Part shown: piece after piece, positions 8,850 through 17,323 of the stretch
How positions within the stretch are numbered: the first letter of the stretch is position 1
Layout: every line of letters starts with the position of its first letter
Origin: Pseudoalteromonas marina
GTDB taxonomy: Bacteria; Pseudomonadota; Gammaproteobacteria; Enterobacterales; Alteromonadaceae
Direction of reading: 5' to 3'
Assembly (NCBI RefSeq): GCF_000238335.3
Contig: NZ_AHCB03000012.1
Coordinates: forward strand, 248,001-312,000
Length of the DNA: 64,000 nt
Translations under genes and position numbers: made by a program
Notes under the pieces: generated by a model
The model's database searches: none
What the model saw: only the letters and a program-made list of their open reading frames with translations
What the model was told of the DNA's origin: nothing

Positions 8850-10001
8850 ATGTTTGCACAGGTCACCAAAGTTAAACAGCACAAACAACGTTTAACCACA
8901 TTACTAAAACATAAACAAAAATTGCAACAGCAAGGGGTGTATTCGCTTGCGCGTTTAAACGTGATTGAAAGCCAATTACTTAACCACTTATACACATTAA
9001 GTGACTTAAAAAGTGAAGCGCCAACAGATTACTTTTCGGGCAAAAATCTTTCTGAGGTTAGCACACTAACGCTCGATGAATTTATTCAACTTGCGCTTAA
9101 TAATGCAGAACGCAGCGATATTTACACCCTACTTATACAAACGCTTAATTTTGAACACACTCGCAATAGCGACGAAACGTTTGACGAGTTAAAGTCGACA
9201 GAAAACTTGGGTTACTACACCTTATTAAAGTATTTAATAAGCTACTGGCAAATAAGTGAAAACAAAGCACTGCGCAATAGCCTTATAAGTGAAAAAGAAG
9301 TTCTTGATGAAAGCATAACGACCTTACTTTTTTCCCAGTCGTTGGGGGAGGCAGAGCAAAACAGCGCCATGCTGCACCCCAATTTTAACATTGCGTATGC
9401 CGCTTTAGTGAATGCGTATTGCACTAAAGCTGACCATGTATCAGACATGTTATTTAAAGTATTTGCAAAAACGAGTGATGACTCACACAAAGCTAAGCTA
9501 CTTGCATTAGCAGGCTTCACTAACGATCCCCGCTGGGACGAACCGTGTTTTTTATTTTGTAAAGCCAACCCAGACCAATGTGAATATGTATTAAGCCACT
9601 TTGTTTATAAGCGTGCACTGCCTCTTTTTATTAATTTAATGGCGCAAGGGGTAACCCAAAAGCCAGCCTACGCTGCATGGCTAACCATTACCAATCGTGA
9701 GCTTGCAAAAGCAGACAAAATGTCAGCAGTAAATACAGGTATAGCCCCTCAAAGCGGCTTAAATTTAGACGATGCAGAACACGCAAGGCAAACTTTTGCG
9801 CTCACCCCAGGAGAGCAGTTACTCAATGGCATAAGCTTTACAAGCAGCAATGCCGCTCAGCAGTTAAAAGGTCTGGGTGGAACAGTAGTACAACGTGTTT
9901 TAGCTACACATTATGAGCCCCAACAAGCGTGCGCATTATATCATTTATTACTGAGTGCTAATCAATGGCAGCAAATTGTAAAGGAGACTACAAATGCTTA
10001 A
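8850..10001 (+). CDS. T6SS cargo-module helical-repeat protein
   Basis: The 383-aa product is almost entirely helical, with repeated leucine/alanine-rich helix pairs (for example HPNFNIAYAALVNAYC, SHKAKLLALAGFTNDP and KANPDQCEYVLSHFVYKRAL) suggestive of a HEAT-like solenoid. It has no signal peptide and no catalytic motif I can name. The N-terminus is strongly basic (KVKQHKQRLTTLLKHKQK). The gene starts 4 bases after the previous stop and overlaps the DUF2169 gene by 8 bases, so it belongs to the vgrG cargo operon. A role as scaffold or adaptor for effector loading is inference only. Confidence 0.6.
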   Translation: MFAQVTKVKQHKQRLTTLLKHKQKLQQQGVYSLARLNVIESQLLNHLYTLSDLKSEAPTDYFSGKNLSEVSTLTLDEFIQLALNNAERSDIYTLLIQTLNFEHTRNSDETFDELKSTENLGYYTLLKYLISYWQISENKALRNSLISEKEVLDESITTLLFSQSLGEAEQNSAMLHPNFNIAYAALVNAYCTKADHVSDMLFKVFAKTSDDSHKAKLLALAGFTNDPRWDEPCFLFCKANPDQCEYVLSHFVYKRALPLFINLMAQGVTQKPAYAAWLTITNRELAKADKMSAVNTGIAPQSGLNLDDAEHARQTFALTPGEQLLNGISFTSSNAAQQLKGLGGTVVQRVLATHYEPQQACALYHLLLSANQWQQIVKETTNA

Positions 10002-11025
10002 TAACTTCTCTCCTTGGCAGGCTAGCTTTTTTGATGGCTGGTTGCACGACCGCACGCAGGCTAAAGTAGTGCTTGTTAAACAAAATTTTGAGTTTGACGA
10101 GCAAGGTAATGTCACACCAATCAATCCGGGTGACGAAATAATATTAGCAGATGATTATTACAACGAGCCCGCTAACTCATCACTCAGAGAAGTAAACGAA
10201 CAGGTTGCATTTAAAACGGGTTTTGAAGTGTATGGCAACTTTACAGCCTATCCGCCAAAAGCAACAAAAGCCCGCGTAATAGAGGTGGAGCTTGCCCTTT
10301 ATGAACACACAAAGCCCCTGTTTAATAAACGTTTACGTGTTACAGGCACGCGTTTTTGGAAACGCTCATTGTTAGGGCCCGTTGCCACCGACCCACTCAT
10401 AATTAAACCAACGCCTGTTGATTACAGCCATGCATTTGGAGGCAAAAACCTCAATGACGATACCGACTACTTACTAGAAAACCCATTAGGCAGCGGTTAT
10501 AAACTAAAAAATAAACACGCGGTAGGGCAGCAATTACCGTGTATTGAATATGCAAAAGAGCTTTTACGTAAGCCAAGCCATACAACACCGGTTGCTAGTT
10601 TTTCGGCCATTCCATCGCATTGGTCACCCCGAGTAGAACTTATACCAGAAATAGATCAAAAAGCACTTATGGCGGGTAACTACCCGTTTAAAACGCAGCT
10701 TAACGAATTTTTTAATAACACCGCACCGATAGATCAGCGGGTAAATAAAAAATTTACACAAGGCTGGGCTTTTACACTATCGGGTTTGTATCCACTGCAA
10801 GAATATGGCCAGCAACAGCGGGTAAACCTTCCTTTTGAAGAGCCCATAGTACAAATTGTGAATACACTTAATAGGCATACATTGGCCATGCACTGCGACA
10901 CATTGGTTATTGACTCAGACTCACAGCAGTTTTCTTTACTATGGCGAGGGCATATTGATGCAATAAATGTTGCAGAAAATAGCCAAATAATTGTGGCAAA
11001 AAAGGAAAGCAACAATGACGTTTGA
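9994..11025 (+). CDS. DUF2169 T6SS effector adaptor
   Basis: DUF2169 proteins are adaptor/chaperones that help load effectors onto VgrG/PAAR tips. The 343-aa product has the family pattern: an N-terminal KVVLVKQNFEFDEQGNV strand, NEQVAFKTGFEVYGNFTAYPPK (about 70-90), the LRVTGTRFWKR segment (about 115-125), DYSHAFGGKN (about 147-156) and the ENPLGSGYKLKN loop (about 165-176). These are typical of the DUF2169 core. It overlaps both neighbours in a tightly packed operon upstream of the PAAR-like gene and effector, which supports a role with that cargo. Confidence 0.82.
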   Translation: MLNNFSPWQASFFDGWLHDRTQAKVVLVKQNFEFDEQGNVTPINPGDEIILADDYYNEPANSSLREVNEQVAFKTGFEVYGNFTAYPPKATKARVIEVELALYEHTKPLFNKRLRVTGTRFWKRSLLGPVATDPLIIKPTPVDYSHAFGGKNLNDDTDYLLENPLGSGYKLKNKHAVGQQLPCIEYAKELLRKPSHTTPVASFSAIPSHWSPRVELIPEIDQKALMAGNYPFKTQLNEFFNNTAPIDQRVNKKFTQGWAFTLSGLYPLQEYGQQQRVNLPFEEPIVQIVNTLNRHTLAMHCDTLVIDSDSQQFSLLWRGHIDAINVAENSQIIVAKKESNNDV

Positions 11026-11911
11026 TGTACTTTGCCACATAAATGCAACGGGATCCGCTGCAAGCAGCTTGTACACAGCGGTTGCAAACCAAATGCTGTT
11101 TTCTAAACCAAGCAAAGCGCTAATACGGTGCGACATAAGTTTAGACGCCCCTTACATAATGGTCGAAATAGATGAGCTAGCTCAGTTAGACAGGCAAACT
11201 AAATGCCTGCTTTTATTAAGCCAATTACTCGAACATATTGATATACCCACGCTTAGGCAAACATCGCGCATTAGCCAAATTGTGTTTGTACTCCCTCAAG
11301 ACGAACTAGGCAACCCTGTTATCGATAACGACACACTCGCTGAGCTACTGTCTGAAATGATTTTGCAGCAAGTGCCCGACTTTAACCAAACTACAACGCT
11401 TGATTTAAAAAGCATAGCGCCCGATACGCTCATAATTGCAGTAGATTCGTGTGTAAGCTACCAATATGTAAGCAACCAGGCCAAAAATAACGCGGTGCAA
11501 GTATTAAACGGCCCGCCTGGTATTATAAATGGTGAAGGTGGATACGCATTACTAACTCATTTACAAGGCAGCCTTAGCGCACAATTTTATAGTGGTGAAA
11601 TAAACGAGCAGCTTAACCAGGCACAGGCTTGCGTTAATAATACTTACCTATTTGCAGGTAAAGACTCGTTAGCATGGCAAAAAAAATGGTTTGCCAATAC
11701 ACAAACACTCTATAGCCCAGAAGACGAGCTAATAGAACTTGCCAATTTAAATAACACGATTGGCTATCAAGGTGTTGCAAACGACCCTGCAGGGCTTGCC
11801 CTCGCAAATAGCTATTTAAATAACCCACTAAATAAAGGGTTACAGCATGTTTTTTTATTATTTAATTCACCCAGTGATCAATTAATAAAAATTTCAAGGA
11901 GTGAAACTTAA
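11015..11911 (+). CDS. Thiolase/ketosynthase-fold-like T6SS accessory protein
   Basis: The start is placed at the ATG at 11015, which has AAAGGAAAG about 6 bases upstream and overlaps the DUF2169 gene by 11 bases; an in-frame ATG at 10991 has no ribosome site. The 298-aa protein has the layout of a beta-ketoacyl-synthase-like fold: a VAVDSCVSY segment (about 146-154) at the place of the nucleophile elbow and GEGGYALLT (about 173-181) resembling the GEGAAALVL strand of ketosynthases. The canonical active-site context is degenerate. Such proteins occur in DUF2169/DUF4150 T6SS modules. Fold assignment is by pattern only and the function is unknown. Confidence 0.5.
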   Translation: MTFDVLCHINATGSAASSLYTAVANQMLFSKPSKALIRCDISLDAPYIMVEIDELAQLDRQTKCLLLLSQLLEHIDIPTLRQTSRISQIVFVLPQDELGNPVIDNDTLAELLSEMILQQVPDFNQTTTLDLKSIAPDTLIIAVDSCVSYQYVSNQAKNNAVQVLNGPPGIINGEGGYALLTHLQGSLSAQFYSGEINEQLNQAQACVNNTYLFAGKDSLAWQKKWFANTQTLYSPEDELIELANLNNTIGYQGVANDPAGLALANSYLNNPLNKGLQHVFLLFNSPSDQLIKISRSET

Positions 11912-12987
11912 TGCCCTACATTAATGCAATGGCAGGTAAACAAACAGGCACTGTGCAATACGATATTGACGCACTCACAGCCGATGTACGTAGCGGTGGC
12001 TCTGTAACATGGCGACACAACAACCCTACTTTATTAGGGTTAAATAACAGCGCCCGAAGTAATGGCGCGTTAGGAAAAGCAAATGGCATAGCCATATTTG
12101 AAGACCGAGCCAGCGGCGACGCCGCATTTTTAGCCGAAATTGGCCGCCCCAAATACCGCGAAAAAACACTCGGTGAAATGGTTAATACCTTCATACCCGA
12201 CTTCATAATTCCACCCACGCAATGGGATAGCCAAAAAAACGAGCCCATATTGCCGTGGAATGAGTCGCAAACCAATATGGATGTTAATAAACCCATTACC
12301 AATGCCCAAGCATTTTTAGATTTAGTATCAAGCCACCTAGGTTGGGAAGCCGGCACTCAAGCGCAATTAATTAAAGATTCGCAAGCGCAAGCCGCGCAAG
12401 TGGCCACCGTGTCTGGTCAAAATGTATTAATTAATGGCCGAACGGCAGTACACACAGATAGCGGCGGAAAGTTAACCACTATTGATGTGTGTTTAACCAC
12501 CGTGGGCACAAGTGTTATACCTATTCCTTACGCAAACAAAGCGCAAACAAGCGATATTACAAGCGTAGCAAGCTCAGTAAAAATAAATGGTAATGGCGCG
12601 GGTAATATAAAAAGTTACTTTTCGCAAAGTAGCGGGGATTCACCCGGCGATAAAAAGGGCATTGCAAGCGGTACAAACGACGGCAAAGCCGAGTTTATAT
12701 TAGGCTCATTTAATGTGCTGATTGAAGGCAAGCCCGCAGTACGCCAAGGCGATTTAATGATATCAAACGCTAAAAACACCCCACCTATGCCGCTAGCGCA
12801 ATCAGGTGGCGCATCACCAAGAGGGTTAAGTGTGCAAGTGAGGGATTTAGGCGCAGAAAGCGAAGACCCAGCAGAGGCTGTTTACAACGTGAATGCACCA
12901 TCCAGTTCTGAATTATTAGGGCAAGGTCATTTTGAAGTGTCGCAAGGCGGGCAGAAATCTTCACGCATGTTAAATCAAGGAGAATAA
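11911..12987 (+). CDS. PAAR-like DUF4150 spike-tip protein with extra N-terminal domain
   Basis: The C-terminal two thirds (about residues 170-300) is a PAAR-like DUF4150 domain: VSGQNVLINGRTAVHTDSGG, a TVGTSVIPIPYANKAQTSD strand, then FNVLIEGKPAVRQGDLMIS and NTPPMPLAQSG. These proteins cap the VgrG spike and carry effectors. Residues about 30-105 look like a phage-type RNNNPGN domain (WRHNNPTLLGLNN, then IAIFEDRASGDAAFLAEI, then KTLGEMVNTFIPDF), found in some peptidoglycan-associated phage proteins. It overlaps the previous stop by one base (TAATG), and the effector gene starts one base after its stop. Confidence 0.8.
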   Translation: MPYINAMAGKQTGTVQYDIDALTADVRSGGSVTWRHNNPTLLGLNNSARSNGALGKANGIAIFEDRASGDAAFLAEIGRPKYREKTLGEMVNTFIPDFIIPPTQWDSQKNEPILPWNESQTNMDVNKPITNAQAFLDLVSSHLGWEAGTQAQLIKDSQAQAAQVATVSGQNVLINGRTAVHTDSGGKLTTIDVCLTTVGTSVIPIPYANKAQTSDITSVASSVKINGNGAGNIKSYFSQSSGDSPGDKKGIASGTNDGKAEFILGSFNVLIEGKPAVRQGDLMISNAKNTPPMPLAQSGGASPRGLSVQVRDLGAESEDPAEAVYNVNAPSSSELLGQGHFEVSQGGQKSSRMLNQGE

Positions 12988-12988
12988 T

Positions 12989-15900
12989 GTGACGGTACAA
13001 TATGTTCATAAGCCTAAAATTGCTGATGATACGCAACAGTGTGCGCTTGATTTAAAAATGCCAACTTTAGGCGGTGAAGTCTGTGTGATCCCGTATGGCC
13101 AAGCCGCGACTCAAAAGCAATCTGCCCCTAAACAAATGGTAGAGTTGCCAGATTTAGTGGCGGTCGACTTATTGGTGTTTAAGGATCCAAGCCTTGATAA
13201 AAGTAAAGCAGGTAATGCTGAATTTATTCCAATGTTTAAAGGAAAAGATAAACTGGGAGAAAATGAGGCCATTGGCTATTTTTATATATTTATAAATGGA
13301 TTTTTATGGCGTGAAGTAGCAGCTTTACCACAAGGTGCATTAAGTGAGGTTGATTTAAGGCTATATCACGACAAAAACTTTCGCTCGTTTAATACCGCTA
13401 ATGCATTTGAGTTAGTCATTCCTACTAGAGCTATTGGTTTATTATCTACAAGTACAAGTGCTGATGTGCCCGGTTTACAAATTGCTTTTTCGAGAGTGCA
13501 ATGGTCATGGGATTATATAAACAAAATGGGCGGCATGTGGCCAAGCGATACTCGCTTTGATAAAAGCCCTCAGTTATCAAAATGTGAAAACATAAATCAA
13601 GCAACGGATAATCGTGCGGCGCGGATGCAATCTATCGACCTAACGAGTGCCCCAAGCTGGGCAAGTATAGAAAATATGGGGGCGCCAAATAGCAAGCCCT
13701 GTATTTATGTTCATGACTTAGTGGGTATTGCGCAGTCACAAAAATTGGATGCCGACTATGAGCTACACTTGCTCAAAGAACATCAAGCTATTTTGCAGCG
13801 TAACCCATTTTACAAATCAGCAATGCTTGCCCATCAGTTGTTTTTAAATGAAAAGCTATGGGAAACCAAGCTCACAACCCCTCCTACAGGAAGGCAAGTT
13901 GAATACCCAACATTGGTATTAAAAGATGAGCAAAGTGAACAAGCCCGTGATGCTGGTAGACATTTATCACCCGACGAGTTAGAAAAATATTTAGTTGGTT
14001 TAAATCCTGATTGGATCATTGAGCGCTTAGATAATTACATTGTCGCACGTAAACATTTACAAGGCTTACACGAGTCGAAATGCAGTCAATCAGATCAACC
14101 TTTTAGTAATATATGTTCGGGTAATCTGGTTCAAGCCCCCCCCAGCTGGCAAGCCGTAATGTGTGACTTTTCCACGTTATCACCTTGCGGGTATCCGTTT
14201 GCATTTGAGTTTTGCCATGAGCAATTAGCAAGCTTAATGTTACCCAACACACTCATACCGGCATTTATACCCGCGTTAACTAATGACACTGAAAAACAGC
14301 GGCTATCAAGCGAATTAAATGAGTTATTCAATAACGGTAAAGCTTATAACGAGGGATTAGTGGGGGATGACAGCTCTTGGCTCAATGTACAGTTTTGCCC
14401 AAATGATGACTTATACGGGCAAAACTTAAGTGCAGCCACCGCAGATGAAGATAAAATAGGCCAAGAGCTCGGGGCTTTTGATCCACGAAAGCTGCAACAA
14501 GAGTTAAAAAATGCTGAGCTAAAACAACCAGACATTCCAGCACTTTTTGTAGAGTCTCGATTGCTCTCGGTTATTGAAAAAATTCTCTCAGAAACACTCA
14601 TGTATTGGGAACGAATTTTTAAAGAACGAGCATTTGCAGGGCGTGAGGAACGCTTATTTTATGCCCGAGTAGGCTCATTAGCTAAAAGCTTTGACGTATC
14701 ACCACTGCACGATATTCAACTTCATGATATGGACGCTGTGCCCAGTGATAGAATGATCATAAGTATGAGCTTTGTGCGCCACCCGCTTATTGAAAAAATA
14801 AAATCAACGAAAGGGCGAGCTGCGCTTAAAAATGCATTAGCCAGTATCGCCAAAGGCAAACCCGTTAATAATAACCAGCTGATCACCATTGCCCGTGAGC
14901 TCCATATGGATATGAACCCAGAAGGGTCGGCTCAATTTAAAACGCAAAGTGGTCAGCCTTATATGCTCAAGCAAGTACGCGCAGAAATATTGCAAATGCT
15001 CAACGAGGTCAATGATATTCAAGGCACGTTTAAAACAGTATCTGGTATGGTAGGTAAAGTACTTACCGTACCTACAGGCGATACCCCAGCAAGTATAGTG
15101 TATGAACATAACCGAGACTTAGCCCCCGCAGTAGCAGCCAGAATGGTCTCACCAAATAATTTCGGCAAAGTGTGGTTTGAAACAAAGCGAGGTTCATCCA
15201 TTGCACTACTCGCTTTAACAGGCATCACCGCCTGTTACATCTACGCAGAATATGAAAAGGAGTTTGGTAGCAAAGACGTTGGTTATCAAACAATGAAACA
15301 TATTGCTGTTATAGGTGGAGTTATCGCAGCTGTTGGTTCTGTATGGGAGAATTACTCATCAGCAGCAGGCAATAGCGAGCTTACAAAAGCGCGTTTAGAT
15401 AAGATAGCTAAAAATATAAACAAACCCGGTAAGGAACTTGTTAAGTTCACTTATTTAAGAACCTTTGGCGGTGTTATGGGCATATTTATGTCTGGCGTGC
15501 AAATTGCTGATGCGGTGGAAATGTGGAATAAGCATGACCGAGATGCCGCAACAGTGAACATGATAGCCGGTATGATGGGCATGACATCAGCTATTTATGG
15601 TGCAATATTCGCAAGCATGGGCCCTATTGGCTGGGGGCTATTTTTAGGCAGTATTGTACTCTCAATTGTAGCTGTCAGCTTAATGGATACTGAGGCCGAA
15701 AAGTGGTGTAAATTTGGCCCATTTGCAAAAAATAAAAAAGGTATATGGCAGGGTGAGCATGGTGCTGAGTATAATGATTTTTCAAACCCAGATAGTTACC
15801 ATAAATTTATTATGGCTGTGCTGTTTTCGCCCAAAGCGGACTATACCGAAGTCGCTAAAAATCAATACACCGTAGAGGTGAGCATTCCTAACTTTAACAA

Positions 15901-16225
15901 AGGGGAGTCAGAACTCGCATTTAAATTTGGCTATAAGTTAAAAAACCTGTTAACCCCTCATAGTGTTGAGAATAAAAATTATAGTTATACAGGCGTTACA
16001 GGCATAAAAGAATACCAACCAGTTTATGATGAAAAGGGCGAATTAATTAAAGCGCTGTATACAGTTAACGTTGATTTTGATAATCCAAGGCAGGTACTTA
16101 AAATAGATAAAGTAAGGCCATTCCCAGAGCTAAGGTATGATAAAAACCTTACATTACCTCTAGATTTTGAGGCAATAGCAACACCTATCGAAAATCCGAG
16201 TTATCCAAATCCATGGGTTGTATAA
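12989..16225 (+). CDS. Large T6SS effector, VasX-like membrane-active toxin
   Basis: The start is the GTG at 12989, with AAGGAG six bases upstream and directly after the DUF4150 stop. The 1078-aa protein has a soluble N-terminal part with an IGYFYIFINGFLWREV strand pair (about 88-103), a long helical middle region, then a membrane cluster: about 736-754 (SIALLALTGITACYIYAEY), 770-786, 825-845 and a long double hydrophobic stretch 857-898. A beta-rich tail follows. This soluble-then-hydrophobic layout resembles VasX/BTH_I2691-type colicin-like T6SS effectors. Position after the PAAR-like gene and before two membrane proteins fits an effector with immunity. Pore formation is inferred, not shown. 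Confidence 0.72.
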   Translation: MTVQYVHKPKIADDTQQCALDLKMPTLGGEVCVIPYGQAATQKQSAPKQMVELPDLVAVDLLVFKDPSLDKSKAGNAEFIPMFKGKDKLGENEAIGYFYIFINGFLWREVAALPQGALSEVDLRLYHDKNFRSFNTANAFELVIPTRAIGLLSTSTSADVPGLQIAFSRVQWSWDYINKMGGMWPSDTRFDKSPQLSKCENINQATDNRAARMQSIDLTSAPSWASIENMGAPNSKPCIYVHDLVGIAQSQKLDADYELHLLKEHQAILQRNPFYKSAMLAHQLFLNEKLWETKLTTPPTGRQVEYPTLVLKDEQSEQARDAGRHLSPDELEKYLVGLNPDWIIERLDNYIVARKHLQGLHESKCSQSDQPFSNICSGNLVQAPPSWQAVMCDFSTLSPCGYPFAFEFCHEQLASLMLPNTLIPAFIPALTNDTEKQRLSSELNELFNNGKAYNEGLVGDDSSWLNVQFCPNDDLYGQNLSAATADEDKIGQELGAFDPRKLQQELKNAELKQPDIPALFVESRLLSVIEKILSETLMYWERIFKERAFAGREERLFYARVGSLAKSFDVSPLHDIQLHDMDAVPSDRMIISMSFVRHPLIEKIKSTKGRAALKNALASIAKGKPVNNNQLITIARELHMDMNPEGSAQFKTQSGQPYMLKQVRAEILQMLNEVNDIQGTFKTVSGMVGKVLTVPTGDTPASIVYEHNRDLAPAVAARMVSPNNFGKVWFETKRGSSIALLALTGITACYIYAEYEKEFGSKDVGYQTMKHIAVIGGVIAAVGSVWENYSSAAGNSELTKARLDKIAKNINKPGKELVKFTYLRTFGGVMGIFMSGVQIADAVEMWNKHDRDAATVNMIAGMMGMTSAIYGAIFASMGPIGWGLFLGSIVLSIVAVSLMDTEAEKWCKFGPFAKNKKGIWQGEHGAEYNDFSNPDSYHKFIMAVLFSPKADYTEVAKNQYTVEVSIPNFNKGESELAFKFGYKLKNLLTPHSVENKNYSYTGVTGIKEYQPVYDEKGELIKALYTVNVDFDNPRQVLKIDKVRPFPELRYDKNLTLPLDFEAIATPIENPSYPNPWVV

Positions 16226-16234
16226 AGGAGTATT

Positions 16235-17218
16235 ATGAGTATTTTTAAATATTTGGGTGGAACCCTACCCAGAAAAACAGTCTTTAACCAATTTTTCGAG
16301 CAAGGTAATACACTCGACCTGCAAACAAAATTTAGTGGCTTATGCTTGTTAGCTAAATGGTATTACACAAAAAAAACGACCATAGAAAAAAATCCCCAAC
16401 GATTTCAAACTCACTCATGTGGCAATAGTCCAATTAGACTTTTATTGTTTGGCCCAATGTTCTTGGGGTTTTGTGGTAGTGTGGCTGTCGGAATATTTAG
16501 TATTGTTTATCCTTTATCTGAGGATAGTTTTCCATGGTGGTTTTTATATTTAGTACTAGGCTGGAACTTATTATTTTTAAATTTATTTCCTCTTTGGGAT
16601 TTGGTATTTTCACCTAAATATGCCTATTTTGACCGCCTTACAGGCAAGGTGGGTTATACCTTTGATATTCCCGGTTGCGACGAGCGGGATGAATTTGGTA
16701 ATTGCTGCTTTGCTTGGCGTGATATGAAGTGTGTATTGGTAAACCAAAGCACCGACCAAGGGGGCTCTCGCGCCTTTTTCCCAGTGATATCACACAAAGA
16801 CAGAGATAAATACCCAGATACCAAAATGACCATAGTGGTCACTGAACTTGCACAAAACCCTATCTATTGTTTGTTATTTTGGGAGCGCTTGGTGCGTTTT
16901 ATGGATAATACCAAGCCATTACCCGATATCCCAGAATACGAAGGCTACAGGCACCTTGACCCAATTACCGCTGAGTTTGATAAACAAAACAATCGCCCAG
17001 AAGTGTACTGGCGTGATATGAGCTTTAAACAACAAACCGAAATTTATGATGAGCTGTACAAAGATGCCTGCGAAATAGACTGGTATAACGATACCCCACA
17101 ACCCGAAATCACCCAGCCGTGGCAACGCTGGACCCCTGAGCCTGAACGTAAAGAAACCTTAAATTGGAAATACAAAGCCAAGCGGTTATTTATCCAGCTA
17201 ACCTGTGGTTTACCGTAA
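16235..17218 (+). CDS. Putative T6SS immunity membrane protein, copy 1
   Basis: The 327-aa protein has two adjacent membrane segments (about residues 67-93 and 100-125) and a large soluble C-terminal domain with FDRLTGKVGYTFDIP, FAWRDMKCVLVNQS and ERLVRFMDNTKPLPDIPEYEGY. It starts 9 bases after the effector stop with a strong AAAGGAG ribosome site, so it is probably made together with the toxin. Immunity proteins of membrane-acting effectors are typically inner-membrane proteins, which fits. It resembles the DUF6708-type layout, but I cannot confirm the family. A near-identical copy follows (17 differences in 327 residues). Confidence 0.65.
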   Translation: MSIFKYLGGTLPRKTVFNQFFEQGNTLDLQTKFSGLCLLAKWYYTKKTTIEKNPQRFQTHSCGNSPIRLLLFGPMFLGFCGSVAVGIFSIVYPLSEDSFPWWFLYLVLGWNLLFLNLFPLWDLVFSPKYAYFDRLTGKVGYTFDIPGCDERDEFGNCCFAWRDMKCVLVNQSTDQGGSRAFFPVISHKDRDKYPDTKMTIVVTELAQNPIYCLLFWERLVRFMDNTKPLPDIPEYEGYRHLDPITAEFDKQNNRPEVYWRDMSFKQQTEIYDELYKDACEIDWYNDTPQPEITQPWQRWTPEPERKETLNWKYKAKRLFIQLTCGLP

Positions 17219-17276
17219 ATAGCCATTTCTAAGATTTTTACCTTATAACGCTCTTTAACAATTAGAAAAGGAATTC

Positions 17277-17306
17277 AAGCCTAGGCGGTATATGCTGCCT
17301 AGGTTT
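17277..17306 (+). terminator. Hairpin between tandem immunity genes
   Basis: AAGCCTAGGC (17277-17286) pairs with GCCTAGGTTT (17297-17306), with one G-T pair, around a 10-base loop. It lies about 60 bases after the stop of copy 1 and 18 bases before the ATG of copy 2. A related hairpin with compensatory changes follows copy 2, so the structure appears to be conserved. It could act as a weak terminator, attenuator or RNA-end stabiliser. Confidence 0.45.
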
Positions 17307-17323
17307 ACTAAGATAGAAAAAAT

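Noticed and set aside
10991..11014. Earlier start for the thiolase-like gene
   Set aside because: It lacks a ribosome site and adds residues from deep inside the DUF2169 gene; the ATG at 11015 has AAAGGAAAG in place.
11916..12356. Long minus-strand open frame opposite the DUF4150 gene
   Set aside because: It mirrors the plus-strand gene, has no ribosome site or family resemblance, and lies in the middle of a tightly packed plus-strand operon.
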